A stretch of 64,000 nt of DNA. Origin: Streptomyces sp. NBC_00193 (GTDB lineage Bacteria; Actinomycetota; Actinomycetes; Streptomycetales; Streptomycetaceae). The stretch spans positions 620,001 through 684,000 of the forward strand of contig NZ_JAPEMM010000002.1 in NCBI RefSeq assembly GCF_026342735.1, written 5' to 3'. The notes under the pieces were generated by a model. That model was not told the DNA's origin. It did no database searches and worked only from the letters and a program-made list of their open reading frames with translations. This document shows positions 25,321 through 34,616 of the stretch, piece after piece (the first letter of the stretch is position 1; each line of letters starts with the position of its first letter). Made by a program: the position numbers and the translations under genes.

Positions 25321-26480
25321 GCGGCGGGCTTGCCGGGCTGGTCGTGGGTCGAGCAGTGGATGCCGCCGCCGCCCGAGGCGATCGTGTCGATCGCGACGGG
25401 CACGATGTCCCGCTTGGGGAAGTGCTCCTGCAGGATGCCGCGGGCCCGGTCGTCGGCCTGGCGGTCCCCGAACTTCGGCATGAAGACGGAGTCGTTGGCC
25501 ACGTAGAAGTTGGCGTAGGTCGACACGAAGTCGTCGCCCTCGCCCGTGATCTTGTCCAGGTCGGGCTGCGGCAGGTCGATGATCTCGAACTTCCGGCCGC
25601 GGGCGTCCGTGGCCTTCGACAGGACCGCCTTCGCCTGGTCGGCCGAGCGGGACCAGGAGTCCTTCGGGGTGTTCGGGTGGGCGCGGTCCAGCAGGACGAC
25701 GCCGGGGGCCGCGAACCGTACGAGGCTGTCCACGTGGGCGTCGGTGATGTCCTCGCCGCGTACGCCGGCCAGCCAGACCACCGTCTCCACGCCGAGGGTC
25801 TGCTTGAGCTCGGCCTCGATCTGGTCCCGGCTCTTCCCGCGGTTGCGGTTGTCGTTGACGATCGAGCTCTCGGTGATCAGCAGGGTGCCCTCGCCGTCCG
25901 TCTCGAAGGAGCCGCCCTCGGCCACCAGCGGAGCCTGGACCCGGGGGATGCCGTACTTCTGGAGCAGGAGGCGCCCGACCTGGCCGTCGTTCTTGTGCTC
26001 CTGCTTGTTGCCCCAGCCGTTGAAGTTGAAGTCGACGCCGATGACCTTGCCCTCCTCCTCGACGAAGACGGGAACGGTGTCGCGGGCCCACAGGTCGTCC
26101 ACGGCGAGCGGGATCACCTCGACCTCGGAGCCGCAGGCCTTCTGCGCCGCGGCCACCTGCTCGGGCCGGGCCATCATGACGACCTCCTCGTACCCCCCGA
26201 CGGCCCGGGCGATCCGCGCGATGTCCTCGCGCACGTACTTCAGGTCCTCCATCCAGACCGCGTCCAGGGCCGGCCAGGCCATGAAGGTGCGGGTGTGGCT
26301 CTCCCACTCGGCACCGAGCCGGCGCTTGGCCCCGGCCGGGGACGGCGAGGTGGAGCCCTCGGGGGCATTCGAGCGCGGGGCGCTCTGCGAGGGGCCGCAG
26401 GCGGCGGCTCCGAAGGCCACCGCGCCGATCCCGGCGAAGGTGCGGAGGACGGTCCGGCGCGTGGGGGGCAGGTGGGACAC
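25317..26480 (-). CDS. Agmatine deiminase family, Tat-exported lipoprotein
   Basis: A 387-residue protein of the agmatine deiminase/peptidyl-arginine deiminase fold. Visible motifs are WESHTRTFMAWP, DDLWARDTVPVF, EGGSFETDGEGT, HVDSLVRF, and the catalytic loop GGGGIHCSTHDQPG with Cys near 377. The N-terminus has a Tat motif (TRRTVLRTF) and a lipobox ending GAAAC, predicting a lipidated surface enzyme. Reaction: agmatine to N-carbamoylputrescine plus ammonia, or a related guanidine. The GTG at 26480 has an upstream GGAG. It is coupled to DUF4436. Export is unusual for this enzyme. Confidence 0.88.
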   Translation of the reverse strand: MSHLPPTRRTVLRTFAGIGAVAFGAAACGPSQSAPRSNAPEGSTSPSPAGAKRRLGAEWESHTRTFMAWPALDAVWMEDLKYVREDIARIARAVGGYEEVVMMARPEQVAAAQKACGSEVEVIPLAVDDLWARDTVPVFVEEEGKVIGVDFNFNGWGNKQEHKNDGQVGRLLLQKYGIPRVQAPLVAEGGSFETDGEGTLLITESSIVNDNRNRGKSRDQIEAELKQTLGVETVVWLAGVRGEDITDAHVDSLVRFAAPGVVLLDRAHPNTPKDSWSRSADQAKAVLSKATDARGRKFEIIDLPQPDLDKITGEGDDFVSTYANFYVANDSVFMPKFGDRQADDRARGILQEHFPKRDIVPVAIDTIASGGGGIHCSTHDQPGKPAA

Positions 26481-26650
26481 GGGAGGACTCCGATCAAAGG
26501 CTGGCGGGACGACTGCATCCGGCCAGGACGGGCACGGGGCACGGCACGGGCCGACGGTCCCCGGGCCCCTGAGACAAGGGTGCGCCCTCCGTCCGCGAAG
26601 GGCCGTCACGCGGAGCGGATGGTGCGGGCACGTGTCGCCCACTCTGGCAC

Positions 26651-26668
26651 TGACTGAAAATTCAGTCA
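26651..26668. promoter_or_regulatory. 18-base perfect palindrome, TetR-like operator
   Basis: TGACTGAA and TTCAGTCA are separated by AA, in the 263-base gap between the divergent agmatine deiminase and kinase genes, 76 bases before the kinase ATG. The form (TGACTGA..TCAGTCA) is typical of TetR-family operators. No TetR gene lies in the window. Confidence 0.6.
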
Positions 26669-26743
26669 ATTCATGGCACGATGCGCGCAGGCCCCTGCCG
26701 CATCGCAGGGCATCTTGCCCCGCACCGTTGAAAGAGCCACCGC

Positions 26744-28468
26744 ATGTCCGAGCAGCACTCCGGCGCACAGCCGACCCGTACGGAACTGTCCGCAGACGAT
26801 CCCGACGAGATCGGCGGCTACCGCCTGCACGCCCGGCTCGGCTCCGGCGGCATGGGCGTGGTCTACCTGGCCCATACGCCCGGCGGCCGCCCCATCGCGC
26901 TGAAGGCCGTCCGCAGGGAGCTGGCCTCCGATCCCGAATTCCGCCGGCGGTTCGCCCAGGAGGTGGCCAGCGCCCGCCGGATCCACGGCCTGTTCACGGC
27001 CCAGGTGATCGACTCCGGGGTCGAGGACCCCACGCCGTGGCTCGCCACCGCGTACGTGTCCGGCCCCTCCCTGCACGAGGTCGTACGGCGCCACGGGCCG
27101 CTGCCGGCCCGCACCGTCCTGCTGCTGCTCGCGGGCATAGCCGAGGCGCTCCAGGCCATCCACGGGGCGGGCGTGGTCCACCGCGACCTGAAACCGGCCA
27201 ACGTCCTGCTCGCGGAGGACGGCCCCCGGGTGATCGACTTCGGCATCGCCCGCGCGGCCGACGCCGCCGCGCTCACCGGTACGGGGCTGCGGATCGGCAC
27301 GGCGGCGTTCATGGCGCCCGAGCAGGCCCTCGGCCATCCGGCGACCCCGGCGACCGACGTCTTCGCGCTCGGGACCCTGGCCGCGTACGTCGCCTGCGGG
27401 ATCGCGCCCTTCGGGAACGGGCCGGAATCCAGCGCCCTCTACCGGGTCGTCCACGAGCATCCCGACCTCACCCGGGTGCCGCACGAGCTGTACGGACTCG
27501 TCTCGTGGTGCCTCGCGAAGCGTCCCGAGGACCGTCCGCAGCCGACCCAGCTGATCGCCTCCGTGCGGGCGCACCCCCTGGTGTGCGGGCGGCCGGAGTT
27601 CACCGACGGCTGGCTGCCCCGGCAGGTCCGGGAGGAGCTCGGGGGCGGGGCCGCGGCCGGGGGCGACACCGCCTGGCCGGCTCCTCCGACGTTCCGGGCC
27701 ACCAGGACGGCCACCGCGCTTCCGGGCCCGGCGGTCGGCGCCCCGGCCTCCCCCGGCCCCGGCACGGACCCCGGCGCCTGGCCCGGCGGCGGGACACCGG
27801 TGCCGGCACCGGCACAGGCCTCGGCACATGCCCCGGCCCCGGCCCCCGCACCGGCATCCGTCCCCGGGCAGGGCCGCGGCAGATCCGCCCGCGGACGCCG
27901 GCTTCCGGTGCTGCCGGCCCTCATCGCGGCCGGCGCCCTGCTGGCCGGCGCCGGAGCCGTGTACTACCTGGACGACCCCGCGGGCGGGGACCAGACCGCC
28001 GGCAGCCCCGTCACCACCCCCACCGGCCCCACGGCCTCCGCGCCCGCCACGGCCGCCCCGTCCGCCCCTGCCGACCCGGCCGCCTCGTACCGGCCCGGCT
28101 ACACGAAGGCCCGGCTCACCGCCCCCGACTCCGGGTACGAGTTCGACCTGAAGGCCGGGAAGGTGGTGCCCGCGGAGACGGCCGCCTGGTACCTGGCGCG
28201 CGACGGCCAGGCCCTGGTCCCCTCCGAGGAGTCGGACTCCTTCGTGTCCGACGCCTCAGGGCCCGGCTCCGGGGAGCTGACGGTGGCCGCCTGCCTCGGC
28301 GGCATCGAGACCCGTCCGACCGCCGCCCTGCCGCTCACCGCACTCGCGAAGGCCCGGCCGTTCTGCGTGCGCAGCCCGGACCGGAGCGAGGTCGCGATCG
28401 TGCGCCTGGTCGAGGCCCCGGACGACGAATCCGTCACGGTCCTGGTGGACCTGTACCGCCGGAGCTGA
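26744..28468 (+). CDS. Transmembrane Ser/Thr protein kinase, PknB-like
   Basis: A 574-residue kinase. The catalytic domain (about 25-290) has RLGSGGMGVVYLA, Lys54 (IALKAV), HRDLKPANVLL, DFGIARA and MAPEQAL. An Ala/Pro-rich linker (about 300-385) leads to one transmembrane helix (about 388-410) and an extracellular domain of about 160 residues with a unique sequence, not PASTA. Thus it is a surface sensor kinase whose stimulus is unknown. The ATG at 26744 gives a short unstructured lead. Confidence 0.9.
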   Translation: MSEQHSGAQPTRTELSADDPDEIGGYRLHARLGSGGMGVVYLAHTPGGRPIALKAVRRELASDPEFRRRFAQEVASARRIHGLFTAQVIDSGVEDPTPWLATAYVSGPSLHEVVRRHGPLPARTVLLLLAGIAEALQAIHGAGVVHRDLKPANVLLAEDGPRVIDFGIARAADAAALTGTGLRIGTAAFMAPEQALGHPATPATDVFALGTLAAYVACGIAPFGNGPESSALYRVVHEHPDLTRVPHELYGLVSWCLAKRPEDRPQPTQLIASVRAHPLVCGRPEFTDGWLPRQVREELGGGAAAGGDTAWPAPPTFRATRTATALPGPAVGAPASPGPGTDPGAWPGGGTPVPAPAQASAHAPAPAPAPASVPGQGRGRSARGRRLPVLPALIAAGALLAGAGAVYYLDDPAGGDQTAGSPVTTPTGPTASAPATAAPSAPADPAASYRPGYTKARLTAPDSGYEFDLKAGKVVPAETAAWYLARDGQALVPSEESDSFVSDASGPGSGELTVAACLGGIETRPTAALPLTALAKARPFCVRSPDRSEVAIVRLVEAPDDESVTVLVDLYRRS

Positions 28469-28528
28469 TGCCCCCTCCGGCTCCGAAACCCGGATGACGC
28501 CGGCCCGGGCCTTCGGCAGGATCTCCGC

Positions 28529-29260
28529 ATGACCCTGCTGCTCCCGCCCCGTGTCACCCCGTCCGCCGCCCGGCTCCGGGAAGCGGCGCACGCGCGCGGG
28601 CTGGCGACCGTACAGCTGGAGGGCTTCGCCGTGCCCGAGGGGCTGCGGGCCGGGCATCTGCACGCCGGACCGCGGTTCGCCGATGCCGTGGCCCCCGGGC
28701 TCGGGATCGGTCTGCTGGAGGCCCCGTCCGACTGGCTGGCGCGGCTGCCCCGGGAGTTCACCGGGCGGGAGGTCCGGCTGATGCCGATCCGTGAGGCGTA
28801 CGGGCTGCGCAGGCCCGTCTTCGTGAAGTCGCCGAACGACAAGGAGATCCCGGCACTCGTCTACGCCGACGGCTCCCGCCTGCCGGGCCCGGACGCGGTG
28901 GATCCGGGGACGGAGGTGCTGGTCAGCGACGTGGTCCGGTTCACGGCGGAGTACCGCGTGTTCCTGCTCGACGGGACCGTGCACACGGCGAGCCGTTACG
29001 CCGAGGACGGCCGCCTCAGCCTGGGCCCGGCCTCGGCCGGCGCCCTCGCCTTCGCGGCCGGACTGCCCTTCTCCACCCTCCCGTCCGCGATCGTGGTCGA
29101 CGTGGGCCTCGCGGGCGGCCGCTGGTCGGTGATCGAGGCCAATGCCGCGTGGGCCAGCGGTACGTACGTCTGCGACCCGGATCGCGCCCTGGACGTGGCC
29201 CTGCGCGCGGCGGCCCCGCTCCCTTCCTTCGCCGACCGCGACCGGAGGTTCCTCCGGTGA
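28529..29260 (+). CDS. ATP-grasp domain protein
   Basis: A 243-residue protein with the simplified ATP-grasp fold of the DUF4343-like group: RRPVFVKSPNDKE gives the ATP-binding Lys, VLVSDVVRFTAEYRVFLLDG the second strand, and SVIEANAAWASGTYVCDPD the metal-binding C-terminal motif (E, N). Proteins like this ligate or phosphorylate small substrates. The substrate is unknown. It lies 60 bases after the kinase on the same strand and could share its transcript; a perfect hairpin terminator follows. Confidence 0.78.
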   Translation: MTLLLPPRVTPSAARLREAAHARGLATVQLEGFAVPEGLRAGHLHAGPRFADAVAPGLGIGLLEAPSDWLARLPREFTGREVRLMPIREAYGLRRPVFVKSPNDKEIPALVYADGSRLPGPDAVDPGTEVLVSDVVRFTAEYRVFLLDGTVHTASRYAEDGRLSLGPASAGALAFAAGLPFSTLPSAIVVDVGLAGGRWSVIEANAAWASGTYVCDPDRALDVALRAAAPLPSFADRDRRFLR

Positions 29261-29281
29261 GCACCGGGGCCTGACGGCACT

Positions 29282-29309
29282 GGGCGGGGCGCCCGGAGGC
29301 GCCCCGCCC
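29282..29309. terminator. Terminator hairpin
   Basis: A perfect 12-base stem GGGCGGGGCGCC/GGCGCCCCGCCC with the loop CGGA lies between the convergent ATP-grasp and subtilase genes. Confidence 0.85.
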
Positions 29310-29323
29310 GTCGTGCTGTCGCC

Positions 29324-29366
29324 GGAGGTCAGGTCGTGCTGGAGGTCAGGTCGTGCCGGAGGTCAG
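29324..29366. repeat. Tandem 17-base repeat, 2.5 copies
   Basis: GGAGGTCAGGTCGTGCT starts at 29324 and 29341, with a partial copy at 29358. The last partial copy contains the stop codon (TCA on this strand) of the subtilase gene. Confidence 0.8.
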
Positions 29367-32300
29367 CCCTTGTCGGGCCGGTCCGTCACGCGCAGGGAGT
29401 TCAGCAGGGGTTTGCCGAAGCCGGTGTGGGTGACGAAGCGGACGTTCAGGGTGCCGTCCGTGACCGTGACCGTGTAGGTGCGGGTCAGGGCCGCGTACGA
29501 GCCCGCCTCCAGGGCGATGTCCAGGGAGGGCAGTACCTGGGTGCCCTCCGCCAGGACGTCGAAGACGCGCTTGTTCGGCTTGGTGGAGGAGAGCTCCGCG
29601 AAGCCCAGTTCCACGGTGTAGGTGCCGTTGGGGACGTTGTCGAAGCGGTACTCGTACATGCCCTCGCGGGCGTTGCGGAAGAGCTTCTGGTCGTCCGTGC
29701 CCGTGATCGTGCGGCTGGTGGACTGGGTCGAAGCGTTGCCCTGGTAGCCGTACGAGCCCGTCGTGTACTTGCGGTCCGGGGACCAGCCGTCGCCCAGTGC
29801 GTCCGTGCTCGCGCTCGTGGATCCGGCGTCCAGGGCGACCTGGTAGCGCGGGACGACGAGCTTGACGGGGACGGTCAGCACCGGGGTACGGCCGCTGGCC
29901 GAGGTGATCTTCAGGTCGGCCGTGAGGACGGTGCCCGGGGTCAGGCCCGTGGTGTCCACGGACAGGGTGAGCGGGGCCTTCCCGCCCGTCGGGAGGTCCC
30001 CGGAGCCCGGGGTCACGGTCAGCCAGGCCGCGTCCTCGGCCGCCGTGAAGGCCGTACCGAGACCGGGGTTGGTGAGGTCGAGGGTGCGAGTCCGCTTCTG
30101 GCCCGGGGGCAGGACGATCTCCACCGCCGGCTTGGCCGGGGTCACCTTTCCGGTGCGCAGGGACCGGTTCACCACCGTGACGTCGGCCGCCTTGACGTCC
30201 ACGGTCGCCGCCACCGGCTCGTACTGGGCCGCGGTCAGCCCGAGTTCCTTTGCGCCCGCGGCGCTCTGGACCACGTACCCGCCGTCGGCCGCCGTGACGG
30301 CGGAGACGGCCGTGGCGCCCGTGCCGATGGTCACGGTGGCTCCGGCGACGCCGTTGCCGTCGTTCGCGTCGAGCACCCGGCCCGCCACCACACCGCTCTT
30401 GGTGGTGCGGAAGGCGATGGACAGGCCGTCCGTGATGACCGGCGTGTTGAAGGAGTACTTGAAGGCGTCGGTGCCGGTCGCGTTCTCCACGCCGACCGTG
30501 GCGGTGGAGCCGGCCTTGATGCCGGTGCCGCCGGTGCCCTTGTAGGAGTACCGCACGGTGCCGTCCTCGCCGACCGCCGCGGAGAAGGAGAACTTGTCGG
30601 ACTGCGCCGACCAGTGCGAGACCTCGCGCCACTCGATGACGTAACTGCGGTGCGGCGCCGTGCCGGTGACCGAGGTGAAGACGCCGGAGCCGCTGCCGGC
30701 GGCGCCGACCACCAGGTCGTCCCAGAAGGGGTAGAGCGCCGCGTTGGGCGTGGCCGCGCTCGGGATGTCCCCGTTGATGTCGCCGGTGTTGTTCCCGCCG
30801 AAGCTGATCGTGCCGTTCGTGCCGATCCAGGCCTGCGCGTACGTCTTGCCGTACAGCGGCAGCGGGAAGGGCAGGTCGACGCGCTCGGTGGTGTTGTCGC
30901 CGGTCAGCGCGAGCTGCCGGTCCCCGGCCTGGTACGGGCTGCCGCCCGAGGCCGCGCAGGCGTATCCGTAGCCGTCGGTGCGTTCGGGGAGGTTCACCGC
31001 GACGGTGGTGTCCCCGGCGACGGTGACCTTGGACGTGCCGCCGGTGAGGCAGCGCGAGGGGTGGGTGGCGCTCACGTCGTACGTGCCGTGCGGCAGGGTG
31101 ACCTCGAAGCGGCCCTGGGCGTCGGTGGTCGCGGTCACCGGGGTGTCGGCGATGGTGACGGCGGCGGCGGCCAGCGGGCCGGAGCCCGAGGAGACCGTGC
31201 CGGTGACCTTCCCGGAGGCGGCCTGGGTGAGGGTGAGGTCGCCGGTGGCGGTGGCGTTCTCGGTGACCGTCACGGTCGCGCCCTGTTGCCCGTAGCCGAA
31301 CTTGGAGGCGGTCACCGCGTAGTCGCCCACGGACAGGGAGGTGAAGCGGTACGTGCCGTCGGCCGCGGTGGTCGTCGTGCGGTCGATCGGGCCGTCCGCC
31401 ACGATCTTCACGCCGGCGACCGGCTGCCCGCCGGAGGTCACGGTGCCGCCGAGGGCGCCGATCGCGCCGCGCGGCGCGGCGGTGACGGCGGCGAGCACGT
31501 CGAGCTTGCCCTCGCCGAAGACGTTGTTGTCGGCGGCGTTCCCGCCGCACTGGCCGTTGTCGGTGTCCAGTGCGGTGCCGTCGAGCAGCGCCTCGGTCTG
31601 CGCGATGTCGCCTTCGAGGGAGGGCGCGGCCGACCAGAGCAGGGCCACGGCCGCCGCGGTGTGCGGGGAGGCCATGGAGGTGCCGGAGAAGGACGCGTAT
31701 CCGCCGCCGGGGACGGAGGAGCGCACGTTCACCCCGGGGGCCGCGATGTTCGGCTTGACGATTCCGCCGGGGCCCGCGCCGCGCGAGGAGAAGGAGGCGA
31801 TGGCGCCGTTGATGTCGAAGGCGCCGGAGCTGTAGGAGCTCGCGTAGTCGCCGGGCGATCCGCTGGTGGCGCAGCCGGGTCCGGAGTTGCCGTTGGAGAA
31901 GGCCGGGAAGATGCCGGCGGCCCGCCAGGTGTCGACGATCTGCTGGTACCAGGTGTCTCCGCCGGGGCCGCCCCAGGAGTTGTTGACGACGTGCGGGGCC
32001 AGGTCGGGGCGCGGGTTCTGGCCGTTCAGGTCGGTCGGGGCGACGATCCACTGGCCCGCGGCGAGCAGCGAGGCCTCGGAGCAGGAGGTGGTCTCGCAGC
32101 CCTTGGCGGCGATCCACTTCGCGCGCGGGGCGACGCCGGTCTTGTTGGCGCCGCCGTCGTCGCCGACCATCGTGCCCATGGTGTGGGTGCCGTGGTCGTT
32201 GTTGTCGCAGGGGGCCGCGGTGGGGCACACCCCGGCCGGGTCGAACCAGTTGTAGTTGTGGTCGTAGGACCCGTCCGCGCCCCTGCCGCGGTACTGGGTG

Positions 32301-32947
32301 GCCACGGCCGGGTGGGTGTGGTCCACGCCGCTGTCGATGTTGGCGACGACGATGCCCTCACCGCGCACGCCGAGCTGGTCCCAGACCTGTGGCGCCTTGA
32401 TCCGGTCGACGTTCCACTCGACGGCGTCGGCCGCCGTCTTCTCCCGGCTGCCCTCGGCGGGCTTCGCCAGGGCGATCTGGTCGTCGGCGTCGATCCGGGC
32501 GACCTCGGGGCGCTGGGCCAGGGCGGTGGCGAGCTTCTCGGTGCCGACGACGCGGACCGCGTTGACGATCCAGTACGAGGTGTACTCGGCCCGCGTGCCC
32601 TCCAGGGCCTTGATCACCTCGGTCTGGCTGCGTGCGGCCTGCTCCTTCTTGAGCCGGAGCACCGTCTCGGCCTTCGCGGCGCGGGTCGGCTGCGCGGCCG
32701 CGGCGGTGAGGTCGGCGGCGCTGTCGAGGTAGACCCAGAAGACGGCCTTCGCCGAGCCGTCGAGCTGGGCCCGGAGACTCGGCTCGATCTTGCGCTCGGC
32801 CGCTCCCGGGGTGGGGGCCGGATCGGGGGCGGCCGCGGCCACGCCTGCGCCGAGGGGCAGGAGCAGGGTCGCGGTGAGGGCGGCGAGCCCTGCGCGCAGG
32901 GCTCGTAATCGTGCTCGGGAGGATCGTCGGCTGTCGCTTTGTGCCAC
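29363..32947 (-). CDS. Secreted S8 subtilase with C-terminal malectin-like domain
   Basis: A 1194-residue secreted protease. A signal peptide (1-40) is followed by an I9-like propeptide (60-170). The S8 domain has catalytic Asp205 (NIDSGVDHTHP), His252 (DHGTHTMG) and Ser424 (SGTSMASPHTAAA). After about 500 come carboxypeptidase-regulatory-like beta domains (GVKIVADGPI and similar, repeated), a beta-rich region with TNGTISFGG, an Ig-like stretch (WLTVTPGSGDLPTGG) and a malectin-like carbohydrate-binding domain (YTVELGFAELSS). It degrades extracellular protein and may attach to glycans. The GTG at 32947 has GAGGAGA upstream. Confidence 0.9.
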   Translation of the reverse strand: MAQSDSRRSSRARLRALRAGLAALTATLLLPLGAGVAAAAPDPAPTPGAAERKIEPSLRAQLDGSAKAVFWVYLDSAADLTAAAAQPTRAAKAETVLRLKKEQAARSQTEVIKALEGTRAEYTSYWIVNAVRVVGTEKLATALAQRPEVARIDADDQIALAKPAEGSREKTAADAVEWNVDRIKAPQVWDQLGVRGEGIVVANIDSGVDHTHPAVATQYRGRGADGSYDHNYNWFDPAGVCPTAAPCDNNDHGTHTMGTMVGDDGGANKTGVAPRAKWIAAKGCETTSCSEASLLAAGQWIVAPTDLNGQNPRPDLAPHVVNNSWGGPGGDTWYQQIVDTWRAAGIFPAFSNGNSGPGCATSGSPGDYASSYSSGAFDINGAIASFSSRGAGPGGIVKPNIAAPGVNVRSSVPGGGYASFSGTSMASPHTAAAVALLWSAAPSLEGDIAQTEALLDGTALDTDNGQCGGNAADNNVFGEGKLDVLAAVTAAPRGAIGALGGTVTSGGQPVAGVKIVADGPIDRTTTTAADGTYRFTSLSVGDYAVTASKFGYGQQGATVTVTENATATGDLTLTQAASGKVTGTVSSGSGPLAAAAVTIADTPVTATTDAQGRFEVTLPHGTYDVSATHPSRCLTGGTSKVTVAGDTTVAVNLPERTDGYGYACAASGGSPYQAGDRQLALTGDNTTERVDLPFPLPLYGKTYAQAWIGTNGTISFGGNNTGDINGDIPSAATPNAALYPFWDDLVVGAAGSGSGVFTSVTGTAPHRSYVIEWREVSHWSAQSDKFSFSAAVGEDGTVRYSYKGTGGTGIKAGSTATVGVENATGTDAFKYSFNTPVITDGLSIAFRTTKSGVVAGRVLDANDGNGVAGATVTIGTGATAVSAVTAADGGYVVQSAAGAKELGLTAAQYEPVAATVDVKAADVTVVNRSLRTGKVTPAKPAVEIVLPPGQKRTRTLDLTNPGLGTAFTAAEDAAWLTVTPGSGDLPTGGKAPLTLSVDTTGLTPGTVLTADLKITSASGRTPVLTVPVKLVVPRYQVALDAGSTSASTDALGDGWSPDRKYTTGSYGYQGNASTQSTSRTITGTDDQKLFRNAREGMYEYRFDNVPNGTYTVELGFAELSSTKPNKRVFDVLAEGTQVLPSLDIALEAGSYAALTRTYTVTVTDGTLNVRFVTHTGFGKPLLNSLRVTDRPDKG

Positions 32948-33110
32948 GTGTGGTCTCCTCGTACGCCGTGTGCAGAACGTGCGGAAAGGGTGTGCGTGAC
33001 GTGCGCGGGCCATGGTGCGGGAGATGTCATGACCCGTACAAGAGTGCCTAATGAGCCGTATCGCCACCGGCCGGGTGGCCGTTCCGGGCCGCGCGGGCCA
33101 GCCTGGGGGA

Positions 33111-34595
33111 ATGACCACCCCCGCCCCGTCCCCCGCCCCCGGGGTGCGGCTCGGTACCGCGCAGGGCCGGTGGATCGTGCTGACCACCGTGCTCGGGTCC
33201 GCCATGGCGCTGCTCGACTCGACCGTGGTCAACGTGGCCCTGCCCGCCATCGGGCGGGATCTCGGCGCGGATCTCGCGGTGCTCCAGTGGACGGTCAACG
33301 CCTACCTGCTGACCCTCGCGGGTCTGATCCTGGTCGGCGGGGCGCTCGGGGACCGGTTCGGACGTCGCCGGATCTTCGTGCTCGGGGTGGTGTGGTTCGC
33401 GGTGGGCTCCCTGCTGTGCGGGATCGCGCCGAACGCCGGGGTGCTCATCGCGGCCCGCGCCCTGCAGGGGGTCGGCGGGGCGCTGCTGACGCCCGGTTCC
33501 CTCGCGCTGATCCAGGGCTCGATCCATCCCGACGACCGGGCCCGCGCGGTGGGGCTGTGGTCGGGGTTCGGCGGGGTGGGCGCGGCCGTGGGGCCGTTCC
33601 TGGGCGGCTGGCTGGTGGACGGGCCGGGCTGGCGCTGGGTGTTCCTGCTGAACGTGCCGGTGGCCGCACTCTGTGTCCCGGTCGCGCTGCGGCACGTACC
33701 GGAATCGCGGGATCCGGCGGCGCACGGGCGGTTCGACGTGGCCGGGGCGGTGCTGGGGGCGGCCTCGCTCGCGCTGCTGACCTACGCGCTCATCGAGGCC
33801 CGGTCGGGCACCGCGCTGGTGGCGGGCGCCGCCGTGGGCGGTGTCCTGCTGGCCGGGGCGTTCGTGGTGGTCGAGCGGCGGCGGGCCGATCCTATGGTGC
33901 CCCCGGACATCTTCTCCTCGCGCCGGTTCACCGCCGTCAACCTGGTCACCCTGTGCGTGTACGCGGCCTTCGGCGGGTTCTTCTTCCTCGTGGTGCTCCA
34001 GCTCCAGGTGGTGTCCGGCTACTCCGCCCTGGGCGCCGGGGCCGCCCTGCTGCCCACCACGGCCCTGATGCTGCTGCTGTCGGCCCGGTCGGCGCAGCTC
34101 GGGGAGCGGATCGGCCCGCGGATCCCGCTGACCGTCGGGCCGCTGCTGTGCGCGGCGGGGATGCTGCTGATGCTGCGGGTGGGCCCTGAGGCCTCGTACG
34201 TACGGGACGTGCTGCCGGCGCTGCTCGTGATGGGCCTGGGCATGGCGGCCCTGGTGGCCCCGCTGACGGCGACCGTCCTGTCCTCGGTGGATCCCGGGCG
34301 GGCCGGCCTGGCCAGCGGCATCAACAACGCGGCCGCGCGCGCCGCCGGGCTCCTCGCGGTGGCCGCGCTGCCGCTGCTGGCCGGGATGGGGCCGGACGCG
34401 TACCTCTCGGCCGGCGCCTTCGACGCCGCCTTCGGGCGGGCGATGTACTGGTGCGCGGGGGTGCTCGTGGTCGGGGCGGCCGTGGCCTGGGCGACCGTAC
34501 GCTCCCCCGCGCCCGGGGCCTGTCACCCGCAGTGCCGTACGAACTGCGCGGTGACCGCTCCGCCGCTCGAACCCCCGGGAGCGGCGGAGCGGTGA
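33111..34595 (+). CDS. MFS drug efflux transporter, DHA2 (EmrB/QacA) type
   Basis: A 494-residue protein with 14 predicted helices. Family motifs include SAMALLDSTVVNVALPAIG, LGDRFGRRR and RALQGVGGALLTPGSLALI (motif C-like), and the DxxxG positions of DHA2 exporters are visible. It exports an unknown drug by proton antiport. The ATG at 33111 directly follows GGGGGA; an in-frame ATG at 33051 would add 20 residues and cannot be excluded. It is divergent from the subtilase. Its stop lies inside a strong hairpin. Confidence 0.9.
   Translation: MTTPAPSPAPGVRLGTAQGRWIVLTTVLGSAMALLDSTVVNVALPAIGRDLGADLAVLQWTVNAYLLTLAGLILVGGALGDRFGRRRIFVLGVVWFAVGSLLCGIAPNAGVLIAARALQGVGGALLTPGSLALIQGSIHPDDRARAVGLWSGFGGVGAAVGPFLGGWLVDGPGWRWVFLLNVPVAALCVPVALRHVPESRDPAAHGRFDVAGAVLGAASLALLTYALIEARSGTALVAGAAVGGVLLAGAFVVVERRRADPMVPPDIFSSRRFTAVNLVTLCVYAAFGGFFFLVVLQLQVVSGYSALGAGAALLPTTALMLLLSARSAQLGERIGPRIPLTVGPLLCAAGMLLMLRVGPEASYVRDVLPALLVMGLGMAALVAPLTATVLSSVDPGRAGLASGINNAAARAAGLLAVAALPLLAGMGPDAYLSAGAFDAAFGRAMYWCAGVLVVGAAVAWATVRSPAPGACHPQCRTNCAVTAPPLEPPGAAER
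34554..34593. terminator. Terminator hairpin overlapping the MFS stop codon
   Basis: A perfect 15-base stem ACCGCTCCGCCGCTC (34554-34568) pairs with GAGCGGCGGAGCGGT (34579-34593), with a 10-base loop. The TGA stop of the transporter begins at 34593. It is the only separation from the convergent beta-helix gene (21 bases). Confidence 0.75.
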
Positions 34596-34616
34596 CCCCC
34601 GCGGATCAGCCGGCCG

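Noticed and set aside
29336..32908. A 1190-codon open frame antisense to the subtilase gene
   Set aside because: Composition is Arg/Gly/Asp-rich and featureless; the opposite strand encodes a full subtilase with catalytic triad.
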